Shown here: in pieces, positions 16,854 to 24,005 of the stretch
How positions within the stretch are numbered: position 1 is the stretch's first letter
How the letters are laid out: every line of letters starts with the position of its first letter
DNA from: a bacterium
Lineage (GTDB): Bacteria; UBP6; JAFGXH01
Direction of reading: 5' to 3'
DNA: 41,312 nt
Assembly (NCBI GenBank): GCA_027064085.1
Contig: JAMOQH010000103.1
Coordinates: 1 to 41,312 of the forward strand
The notes under the pieces: model-generated
The model's input: only the letters and a program-made list of their open reading frames with translations
Told to the model about the DNA's origin: nothing
Database searches by the model: none
Position numbers and translations under genes: made by a program

Positions 16854-17042
16854 TTGAAAAAGATATTATTATGTTTATTTGTTTTTCTATTTTTATTAGT
16901 TTTTTCTTCAAATTTATTGTTTGCTTCTCAAGATGCTAATCTTCAAAAACGAAGAGATTCTTTAACGAAATATATTTTAAAAAACAAATGTGCTAGAGTT
17001 TACAAGTTTACAAGTTTACAAGTTTACAAGTTGCATACTTAG
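16854..17042 (+). other. Short ORF with signal peptide, probably remnant of a secreted protein
   Basis: An in-frame TTG (AGGAA about 8 nt upstream) opens a strong signal peptide (LLCLFVFLFLLVFSSNLLFA), then about 25 residues (SQDANLQKRRDSLTKYILKN) and an octanucleotide repeat, ending after 62 codons. The frame extends upstream to 16776 without a ribosome site. It looks like the 5' end of a degraded exported-protein gene. Between its stop and the gene at 17184 I see only AT-rich sequence. Confidence 0.4.
16998..17029. repeat. Octanucleotide tandem repeat (GTTTACAA x4)
   Basis: Four perfect 8-bp units lie inside the short ORF. The unit length is not a multiple of three, so slippage would change the reading frame. 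Confidence 0.9.
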
Positions 17043-17183
17043 ATTTATTTTTCGTAAAAAAAGATCTCCAGATTATTAAAAAATTATAAAACTTTGTTGT
17101 TTATTTTTGTGTTTTGATATTTAAAATCAGAACATATTTTTTATAAGATAAGTCTTTGAAAGGCTTTTAATGGAGAAAAATAT

Positions 17184-18002
17184 ATGAAAAATTTTTTTAT
17201 TTATTTCCTATTAATGTTTCAAGTAAATATATTTTCAGATGAAACATTGGTATTTGATTATGATTCAGATAGAGATATTGTTTTAAATGCATCTGAAACA
17301 TCTGAATTAATTATTGAAGGAGTTATTACAAATATTAAAACTTATACTTACTATAAAAAGAGGAGAGACTTAATTAACTTATCTGATATAATAGTTGACA
17401 ATTTAGCTGATGTGAGGGTTATTACTGAATTAATGGTGAAAGTTTTAGATGTTTTTAAAGGAGAACCTAAAGGTGAAAATATAAAAATTTACGTAATTGG
17501 AGGATGTATACTTTTAAATGGTGAAAAGTTATGTCAAGAGGTGACTCATACTGCCTATCCATTTTTGGATATTGGGGACCAAATGATTATGGGATTAAAA
17601 CATACAGAAGATGGACATATTCTTAGCAAACTGATAGATGAATATTCTATGTGGTATAATTTTTTCCATGCTGCAATATTGCAAATACCTTCATCAAAAG
17701 ATATGATTTATACAGTAGAGGAAGCAAGGCTAAATAGAGTATTTTTGCATTTAACAAGAGAAGCCTTAAGAATACTTGAGGAAGAATTAGAATATAGTGA
17801 ACCTCCAAATAACAATAATCCTGAAGATAAAATAGATGCCGTAGATTTAGTTGATGAAGAATATGATTTACATGAAGAAGTAAGTATTGCAGATTTAATT
17901 GAAAATTATGAAACAGCATTGTTAGAGGTAGAAAGAGTTGTGGGGGAAAGAATTGACTTCGTTAATTATTTAAAAGCTAAGCTAAGGAGTATGTATGAAT
18001 AA
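17184..18002 (+). CDS. Exported accessory protein of the matrixin metalloprotease
   Basis: This 272-aa protein has a signal peptide (residues 1-18). The core (about 40-150) follows a pattern I know from proteins placed next to matrixins in myxobacteria: a strand 'EGVITNIKT', then a Thr/Val-rich strand, VLDVFKGEP, a GG-containing strand and a final FLDIGDQMIMGL. The C-terminal third is helical and acidic (EEARLNRVFLHLTREALRI). GGAG lies 8 nt before ATG. The gene overlaps the metalloprotease gene by 8 nt, so the two are translationally coupled and probably act together. Function is unknown; chaperone, inhibitor or substrate-binding partner are all possible. Confidence 0.65.
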   Translation: MKNFFIYFLLMFQVNIFSDETLVFDYDSDRDIVLNASETSELIIEGVITNIKTYTYYKKRRDLINLSDIIVDNLADVRVITELMVKVLDVFKGEPKGENIKIYVIGGCILLNGEKLCQEVTHTAYPFLDIGDQMIMGLKHTEDGHILSKLIDEYSMWYNFFHAAILQIPSSKDMIYTVEEARLNRVFLHLTREALRILEEELEYSEPPNNNNPEDKIDAVDLVDEEYDLHEEVSIADLIENYETALLEVERVVGERIDFVNYLKAKLRSMYE

Positions 18003-19524
18003 AGTAATTATATTTTTAATATTTTTAATGTTTTCCTCAACTATTTATTCCTATCAAACTTTTTGGACAAATGGTATGTGTGGCGGATATGCTGATTTTC
18101 AGATTTCTGATGAAGATGATGAACCATGGGGAGATTATTGGGAAGCAATAATTGTTGAAGCTTCAAAAAATGCTGCAAATTATTGGAATGAAGCAGGGAG
18201 TGAACATAGTTTATATTATGATGGAAGAGGGTGTGATAATCCAGAAATTGAGTACGATGATTTTTGGGTTTTAACAAGTGATATGGCATACACATATAAT
18301 TGGTTTTGGGTTTTATCTAATTGTGCACCAACAAGTTTTGCTACAATTGAAGTAAATAGAAAGGCTTTCAGTAAAGATAAAAATCAAAGATCAAGACAAA
18401 TGCAGGATACTATAACTCATGAATTTGGTCATTTATTGGGTATTGCACATTCAAATGGGAGCAATTTATTTGTAGATCATACCCTTGAAGATCGATATAA
18501 ATCTATTTTAATGAGAAATGATGGTTATAAAACGCATAGGCATCTAACAGAGGATGATAAATTTGCGGCAAGAGATTTATATGGTAGGGATGATCAAGTC
18601 TTAAAAACTAATTTATCTATGTACAAGAAAACTATTGTTGATGTTAAGGGTCAAACATATTGGAATAGTAAAAATTATAAATCTTATTCAAAGCCTCAAA
18701 TTGCTTATCAACCAAACAGTAAGAAAAGGTATACTTATATCATGACTTGGGTAAAATCATCAACACATCAAATTAATTATAAATTTATGGATGATTATTC
18801 TAAAGATATGTATGATTTAGGAAAAGCAAAGGATGGAACTGATGAAAATAATTTAGGAGTTAGACATTGGATTAATGATAGTTACACATTGTCAACTCCA
18901 TCTATTGCAGTTAGTGATGATGGAGAGAATGCTGTAATCGCATGGAAGCAAGAAAGAGCAAATAAAGAACCATATTTAGCTGATGATATATATTATGCAA
19001 TAATACCAACATCTTCACATCCTAGTAGTGATAGAGATAATCCAACTGGCAGTATAATATTTGATAATAGCGGTTTGTCTTTAGGTAGTTTTATGGCTAA
19101 AACAATGACTCCTCCTAAGGTTGTATGGATAGAAAAATGGAAGAGGTTTGTCATATTTTATACGGAATTAAATGATAGTGCTCTCTGGGATTGGAGAATA
19201 AGATATATCGTTTCTGATGATGAAAAAGGTAGTTTTTCAGCTTCTTCAAATGATAGGGTCCTGGGTAAAACAAGTTTATTTTCTAATTGGAATCCTCTTG
19301 ATGTAAATTGTCATCAAAAAAAATGGGATGGCAAAATTTTGGAAGATGCATGCTTATTGGTCTTTAATCCTATAAAGCATAGTAAAAATCTTGTTGCACC
19401 TGATTCTTTAGCAAAAATGTCTTTTAAAGTTCTTGAAATTGAAAATTTAGCTTCTACTAATTATATTGATGAAAGTCTTTATGTTATAGATCCTGTTTTG
19501 GATCCAAACCTGATCCTTTGTTAA
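17995..19524 (+). CDS. Secreted matrixin-like zinc metalloprotease (frameshifted near 3' end)
   Basis: A signal peptide covers residues 1-19. The zinc-binding site HEFGHLLGIAH is at 142-152 (ligands His142, His146, His152; base Glu143), with a plausible Met-turn Met173 in SILM; this is the metzincin/matrixin signature. After the catalytic domain (to about 200) come repeated strand units with the pattern 'PxIAxxxxxxxxxxxWxxxx' and 'KVVWIEKWKRFVIFYTE', propeller-like by eye. The frame ends at 19524 with an atypical NLILC tail. The neighbouring frame continues the same protein character from 19509 to 19784. Insertion of one C in AAACCTGATCC would give DPNPDP and restore about 597 residues. Either a real frameshift or a base error. 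Confidence 0.8.
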   Translation: MNKVIIFLIFLMFSSTIYSYQTFWTNGMCGGYADFQISDEDDEPWGDYWEAIIVEASKNAANYWNEAGSEHSLYYDGRGCDNPEIEYDDFWVLTSDMAYTYNWFWVLSNCAPTSFATIEVNRKAFSKDKNQRSRQMQDTITHEFGHLLGIAHSNGSNLFVDHTLEDRYKSILMRNDGYKTHRHLTEDDKFAARDLYGRDDQVLKTNLSMYKKTIVDVKGQTYWNSKNYKSYSKPQIAYQPNSKKRYTYIMTWVKSSTHQINYKFMDDYSKDMYDLGKAKDGTDENNLGVRHWINDSYTLSTPSIAVSDDGENAVIAWKQERANKEPYLADDIYYAIIPTSSHPSSDRDNPTGSIIFDNSGLSLGSFMAKTMTPPKVVWIEKWKRFVIFYTELNDSALWDWRIRYIVSDDEKGSFSASSNDRVLGKTSLFSNWNPLDVNCHQKKWDGKILEDACLLVFNPIKHSKNLVAPDSLAKMSFKVLEIENLASTNYIDESLYVIDPVLDPNLILC

Positions 19525-19784
19525 AGATTATTAATGATGGTGCAGGAAATAAAATTCCAGCAAATATTAATACTTTGAATAGAATAAAGAAGGCTGCTAA
19601 ACAAAGTGTTCAAAATTTGAAATTTTTTCTATACTATGATATATATAATAATGAATGGAAATTATCAAACCTAGAAGAGGAAAACTTTGATTATAATGGG
19701 TTCAATATGAAGTCAAGAACTGGTTTTTCAATGACCTTAAATAAAGATAAGAACAGATACAGATATCTTTGGATTGAGGAATAA
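19518..19784 (+). pseudogene. Out-of-frame 3' end of the metalloprotease gene
   Basis: This 88-codon segment has no ribosome site and no convincing start codon (TTG only). Its content (KFFLYYDIYNNEWKLSNLEE, then MTLNKDKNRYRYLWIEE) continues the strand repeats of the metalloprotease C-terminus. It is best read as part of that protein, shifted by one base near 19509-19512. Confidence 0.7.
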
Positions 19785-19794
19785 TGGAGTATTT

Positions 19795-20499
19795 ATGAAT
19801 AATTATAAAATTCTTATTGTTTTTATATTTTTAGGATTATTTTTATTTAATTCTTGCAAGCCTGAACTGCCTCCTAGTCAGTGGGCATGCGAGTCTCTGA
19901 ATAGAGGGCTCAGAGATGCTTTAAAGGGTAGTGGTCATCCTGTTTGCAGTGAAACAAATTTATGTGAATGGGATAGTAAAAATAATTACTGTCAGGTTAG
20001 ATATCCAGAAGCTTATATTGGACTAGTAGATAGTGGCTATTGTGAAGATGAAATTTTTGGATATTTAGATATTATTACCCCTAAAAATATATCATATTGT
20101 TCTGCGAAAGAGAGATTTGAATCTAAAGATGACTGCCCTCCTTTAAAAGATAGGGATTATAAAACAATACTTGAAACAAATACACTAGAACTTGTAACTC
20201 CTGTTTGTGCTTCTTCTTTTGCAAAAAATAAAAGGGATGCCTGCATTTACATAAATGAATTTTTTATTGAAGAATTGACTAGAAAAGATCCTGTTAATGC
20301 ACCTGCTGCAATAGAAAAGCACAAGGCTGTTTATACTGATAAAGAAAATAATTATTGCATAAATAAATATTCAAAAACTAATAATATTTATATTCAACCA
20401 TCTAATGCTTATAACTGTGTATTTAAGTATTCAAAGATTGATTTTGAAACGTTGAGCAGTCTTGCTGGTAAAGAATTAAGCTATAGCTATTGTGATTAG
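19795..20499 (+). CDS. Cysteine-rich lipoprotein
   Basis: The ATG at 19795 is chosen because GGAG lies 5-6 nt upstream; a longer TTG-initiated form would start at 19774. The signal peptide ends in lipobox LFNSC at about residue 20, so it is a predicted lipoprotein of 234 aa. The mature part contains more than ten cysteines in short motifs (CEW, YCQ, YCED, DDCPP, YCIN, NCVF, YCD), which suggests disulfides outside the cytoplasm. There is no recognised domain. It follows the metalloprotease segment by 10 nt and precedes the EGF-like lipoprotein by 13 nt, as part of one secreted cassette. Confidence 0.7.
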   Translation: MNNYKILIVFIFLGLFLFNSCKPELPPSQWACESLNRGLRDALKGSGHPVCSETNLCEWDSKNNYCQVRYPEAYIGLVDSGYCEDEIFGYLDIITPKNISYCSAKERFESKDDCPPLKDRDYKTILETNTLELVTPVCASSFAKNKRDACIYINEFFIEELTRKDPVNAPAAIEKHKAVYTDKENNYCINKYSKTNNIYIQPSNAYNCVFKYSKIDFETLSSLAGKELSYSYCD

Positions 20500-20512
20500 G
20501 AAAAGGAGGAAA

Positions 20513-21034
20513 ATGAAAAAGTTTATTTTATTACTGATTTTATCTTTTTCGATTATGCTTTCATGTGGAGGCGAAAACGACAAGAATACTTGCAAAGATA
20601 GTTCAGAATGTGAAGAGAATTACTATTGTAATGAAAATCAAGTGTGCAGTAACACTTGTGAAAATAATGAAGATTGTCTATCAAATTATTGTAATTTAGA
20701 TGGAGTTTGTGCAGAGAATCCTTGTGATAGTATTACTTGTAGTATTCATTTAAAAAAAGAATGTGTTATTGATACAGACGGAGAGGCTGAATGTAATTGC
20801 ATCTCTGGTTATCATATGGAAAATAACTCATGTGTTGATACTGATGAATGCATGGTGATGAGTAGAGCATGCCCTGAAAATACTGAATATTCTCTTTGTA
20901 TTAATTATGAAGGTACACATGAATGTGTTGATAAAGATGAGTGTGAATATAATAATGGAAATTGTGGAGATTTAAATTTATATGAGTGTATAAATAATGA
21001 ATTTGCACCTGTAACATGTATTGAAAAGCAATAA
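20513..21034 (+). CDS. EGF-like cysteine-rich lipoprotein
   Basis: The ATG at 20513 follows AAGGAGG by 4-5 nt. The lipobox IMLSC is at residues 14-18. The mature part begins with two short Cys motifs (CKDSSECEENYYCNENQVC and a second NEDCLSNYCNLDGVC unit), then EGF-like modules with the calcium-binding signature DTDEC and DKDEC. This architecture is frequent in Myxococcota surface lipoproteins and suggests calcium-dependent protein or carbohydrate contact. It is the last gene of the cassette. No terminator is evident. Confidence 0.75.
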   Translation: MKKFILLLILSFSIMLSCGGENDKNTCKDSSECEENYYCNENQVCSNTCENNEDCLSNYCNLDGVCAENPCDSITCSIHLKKECVIDTDGEAECNCISGYHMENNSCVDTDECMVMSRACPENTEYSLCINYEGTHECVDKDECEYNNGNCGDLNLYECINNEFAPVTCIEKQ

Positions 21035-21123
21035 TCTTTTAAAACTTAATAAAAACAGAAGATAATAAAAAATAATATAGAGCTAAACTACAACTTACAA
21101 CTTATTTAACGTATTGGTCTTGC

Positions 21124-21228
21124 TTATGATTTTGAATCTTTTAATTTACGAGTGGACTCCTCTAATATATATGTATTTCTCTGAACTGTAGGCGTTACAA
21201 GAGCTCGTTTTCCTTTTAGTGATTGCAT
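21124..21228 (-). pseudogene. In-frame miniature of the SDR gene (34 codons)
   Basis: The intact promoter (21254-21282), CCTCC ribosome site and ATG lead into MQSLKGKRALVT (SDR residues 1-12) fused directly to PTVQRNTYIL (SDR residues 242-251, one change), then a new 12-residue tail and stop. About 229 internal codons are missing but the frame is kept. It is the remnant of a second full SDR copy. It could still be transcribed and translated; no enzymatic function is possible. Confidence 0.8.
21163..21193. repeat. Copy of the SDR 3' end next to the right repeat
   Basis: It matches 15895-15925 (the last codons of the intact SDR gene) with 4 mismatches in 31. It proves that the duplicated block originally spanned nearly the whole SDR gene. 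Confidence 0.8.
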
Positions 21229-21346
21229 GAAAGTACCTCCTAAAGTTTAAAATATAATAAATATTTCTTTACTTTAAGTCAAATTAGATGTAGATTTACG
21301 CTATATATAGATTTTCAGAGGCTTTATCATGAAGGAAAATAAAGAA
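21194..21346. repeat. Right 153-bp direct repeat flanking the secreted-protein cassette
   Basis: Partner of 16613-16765 (146 of 153 identical). The 294-bp gap between the EGF lipoprotein and the next gene holds this repeat, the SDR miniature and about 90 bp of AT-rich sequence with nothing recognisable. Confidence 0.95.
21254..21282 (-). promoter_or_regulatory. Duplicated SDR promoter, still intact
   Basis: On the minus strand, TTGACT (21277-21282) and TATTAT (21254-21259) with a 17-nt spacer are both unchanged relative to the copy at 16673-16701. Confidence 0.65.
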
Positions 21347-22624
21347 TTTTCAGAAAAATTGTACAAACAGCAAATCATTCCTATTATTAAAGAAAATAAT
21401 GGTTTAGTTACTCCTGCTGATATTGCTTTAAAGTTAGGTTATCCTATTATACATATTAAATATGTTTTAAATAAGCTTGCTACTCAATATCTTGCTGATA
21501 TTCAACCTACTGAAAACGGAGGGTTATTATATAGATTTAATCCTACTTTAAAAGAAATAGGTAAATATAAAAAAATTATTAAAAAAATATTATCTTTAGT
21601 CTTAGCTTTTTTTACTTTTCTTTTTAAATTTTTAATTATGATAACTTTAATTGGTTATATGATTTTTTATATTTTAGTTATTGTAGGGGTAATGGTAGCT
21701 ATCACTGCAAAGGGAGATAGTGATAATAATAGTGATTTTGGTGGAGATTTTGTACTAGGGTTATTGAGAGTGATGTTTGAATTAATAGTTAATTCATTTT
21801 TCTTTTTTGGTTCAGACCCTTATGAAAAATACATGTATGCTAAAAAGAGGCCATTTTATATAAGAGTATTTTCATTTGTTTTTGGAGATGATAAAAGAGA
21901 AAGGCCATTTAATCATGATAATAATATTTTTAAGTTTTTAAAAAAATCAAAACAAATAACATTAGCACAAGCAGTTAATTTAACAGGCTTATCTGAAGAA
22001 GAAACTAGGAAGCTATTAGTTAATATGGTTGTTAAGTATAATGGAGATATAGAGGTAAATGATAATGCTGTAATTGTTTATAAGTTTGACAGTTTAGAAT
22101 TTGCAAGTGATGATAATGATAAGTTTTCTTATTCTTGGAATAGGTTAAAAAATATACCTAAACTAAACTATAACTCAAAAAAGGAAAATGTATGGATAAT
22201 TGCATTTAATATTTTTAACTTAGTAATGAGTTCTACATTTATGTATCTTTATATAAATAATGGTGGAAATTTTAATTTTAATAATATATTTGATAGTGAA
22301 ATTTTCTTTTTATATTTATATCCATTTGTGTTTTCGGGATTATTTTTTATGATTCCAATTATTAGGTTTGTAAGACTAAAATATGTGATACCTCAAGTTG
22401 AACGATATAACAATACTTTAAAAGCCTTAAAACTAATATTTTTATCAAAACACAATAATAGTTATGTTGAAACGAAGTTAATAAAATCTGGTATTGAAGA
22501 AGATTTATTTGTAAATTATCCTTCTTTATTTGTTCATGATTTTATTGATGATAAAGATGTTATAAATACAAGTAATTATGTTAATGAATTAATATCTTCT
22601 AAAGCTAAAGCTATTGATGCTTAA
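21329..22624 (+). CDS. Membrane protein with two winged-helix-like domains
   Basis: This 431-aa protein has a winged-helix-like domain at 8-70 (IIPIIKENNGLVTPADIALK and a wing GGLLYRF), then a hydrophobic TM region at about 85-125. A segment ending FSFVFGD leads to a second winged-helix-like domain at about 198-255 (ITLAQAVNLTGLSEEETRKL, wing NAVIVYKF), followed by two more TM helices at about 287-307 and 328-348. From memory this order, with the FGD motif, occurs in uncharacterised cyanobacterial and myxobacterial proteins. AGAGG lies about 7 nt before ATG. The six-codon stub at 16748 shows that this gene once neighboured the SDR gene directly. It converges with the amidohydrolase gene, 2 nt apart. 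Confidence 0.65.
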   Translation: MKENKEFSEKLYKQQIIPIIKENNGLVTPADIALKLGYPIIHIKYVLNKLATQYLADIQPTENGGLLYRFNPTLKEIGKYKKIIKKILSLVLAFFTFLFKFLIMITLIGYMIFYILVIVGVMVAITAKGDSDNNSDFGGDFVLGLLRVMFELIVNSFFFFGSDPYEKYMYAKKRPFYIRVFSFVFGDDKRERPFNHDNNIFKFLKKSKQITLAQAVNLTGLSEEETRKLLVNMVVKYNGDIEVNDNAVIVYKFDSLEFASDDNDKFSYSWNRLKNIPKLNYNSKKENVWIIAFNIFNLVMSSTFMYLYINNGGNFNFNNIFDSEIFFLYLYPFVFSGLFFMIPIIRFVRLKYVIPQVERYNNTLKALKLIFLSKHNNSYVETKLIKSGIEEDLFVNYPSLFVHDFIDDKDVINTSNYVNELISSKAKAIDA

Positions 22625-22626
22625 CT

Positions 22627-23976
22627 CTACTCAGATTTAATAAAACTACCATATCCGTAATTTGTTTTTATTTTATTTTTAGCATCAAAAATTATTTCTC
22701 CTCTTAAAATTGTTTTATTTACTTGATATGAAAATTTTTTTCCATTAAAAGGGGAGTATTTTCCTTTTGATTTTAGATTTTGTTCATTTACAACAAATCC
22801 TTTTTTATCCATAATTGTAAAGTCGGCATCTTTACCTATTTCAAGAGAGCCTTTTTGCGAGAATAGTCCATAAAGTTTTGCGGGATTTTGAGATGTAATT
22901 TCAATAATTCTTTTTAAAGTGATAAGTTTTTTATCATAAAAAGAAGTAAATAGGTAAGGTAACATAAACTGAGTTCCTGGGATACCGTTGTATACTTTTG
23001 AAAAATCTTCATAAAGTTTATTTTTTTCAAAATCAGTTCCTGCATGGTCTGTTGTTATAAAGTTTATTTTTCCATTCATTACAGATTCTCTTAAGTATTC
23101 TTTATCATCTAGTTTTTTTACCACTGGTGCTGTTTTTAATCTGCCTTTTAAAGTATAAAGGTCATCTTCTGTAAATTCTAAATAGTGAGGGCAAGTTTCT
23201 GCCGTAGAATTTTTATAACTCTCAACTAATTTTAATCCTTCTTTTGTGCTAATGTGAACAATATGGATTTTAGTATTATATTTTTTAGCAATTTTTATTA
23301 TATTTTTTATTGCAATTACTTCGGCCTCTATTGGTCTAGACAGTAAATATCCTTTTATTGTTTTTTTCTCTCCGTTTGAAAGTTTATTTATTGAACTTTC
23401 TATAATATTTAAGTCTTCGGCATGAAAGGCAAATATAAAATTTTCATTTTGTGCTAATTCAAAAAGTTTGTCTATTTGTTCATAGGTCAATGATTTATAT
23501 GTTGGCATACCTGATATTGTATATATTTTAAATGCGGTTACCCCTTTTTTCTTTAATTTTTTTAATTTTTCTACTATTTTACTGTTAATTTGCTCCGCTC
23601 CATTTATTCCTCCCCAAAAGGCAAAATCAACAACAGATTTTTCTTTTACTATGTTAAGTTTGTTTTCAAGGTTTTTAACAGATGTAACTGGCGGTAAAGA
23701 TGTACAAGGCATATCTATAATTGTTGTAATTCCTCCATAAGCTGCTGATAAAGTTCCTGTTTTAAAGTCTTCTTGAGCTGTGAAACCGGGGTCATTGAAA
23801 TGAACATGTGAGTCTATTCCCCCCGGTATAAGTATTTTACCTTTTATATCTATTATGTTTTCAGCTGATTTATCATTATCTTTATGTGCAGGAATAATTT
23901 TTTCTATCCTATCAGTATAATATATGTTAAATAGAATATCACTATCATCTGTTTTTGCATTTAATATTAAATTCAT
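22627..23976 (-). CDS. Dihydroorotase/allantoinase-like cyclic amidohydrolase
   Basis: This 449-aa enzyme of the amidohydrolase superfamily opens cyclic amide rings in the cytoplasm. The dinuclear metal site is complete: His57-x-His59 (DSHVHFNDPG), carboxylated Lys150 (TAFKIYT), His185 (FAFHAED), His241 (IHIVHIST) and Asp310 (TTDH). EDFKTGT resembles class I dihydroorotase, while the FWGGI segment resembles allantoinase, so substrate choice is open; dihydroorotase (pyrimidine synthesis) is the simpler guess. It follows the 5'-nucleotidase gene by 29 nt in one operon, consistent with nucleotide metabolism. Confidence 0.85.
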   Translation of the reverse strand: MNLILNAKTDDSDILFNIYYTDRIEKIIPAHKDNDKSAENIIDIKGKILIPGGIDSHVHFNDPGFTAQEDFKTGTLSAAYGGITTIIDMPCTSLPPVTSVKNLENKLNIVKEKSVVDFAFWGGINGAEQINSKIVEKLKKLKKKGVTAFKIYTISGMPTYKSLTYEQIDKLFELAQNENFIFAFHAEDLNIIESSINKLSNGEKKTIKGYLLSRPIEAEVIAIKNIIKIAKKYNTKIHIVHISTKEGLKLVESYKNSTAETCPHYLEFTEDDLYTLKGRLKTAPVVKKLDDKEYLRESVMNGKINFITTDHAGTDFEKNKLYEDFSKVYNGIPGTQFMLPYLFTSFYDKKLITLKRIIEITSQNPAKLYGLFSQKGSLEIGKDADFTIMDKKGFVVNEQNLKSKGKYSPFNGKKFSYQVNKTILRGEIIFDAKNKIKTNYGYGSFIKSE

Positions 23977-24005
23977 AAATTAACCTCGCAATATTGTTAG
24001 TTTTT

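Noticed and set aside
17647-17919. 90-codon minus-strand frame opposite the accessory protein gene
   Set aside because: Leucine/histidine-rich composition typical of the complement of a coding strand; no ribosome site; the plus-strand gene is better supported.
19774-19794. TTG start of the Cys-rich lipoprotein, seven residues upstream
   Set aside because: It overlaps the preceding stop region and lacks a ribosome site, while ATG 19795 has GGAG and begins a standard lipoprotein signal.
21070-21110. ACAACTT repeats near the right end of the cassette as a terminal repeat matching GTTTACAA at the left
   Set aside because: Only two short, imperfect units in a different register and orientation; the similarity is too weak to call terminal repeats.
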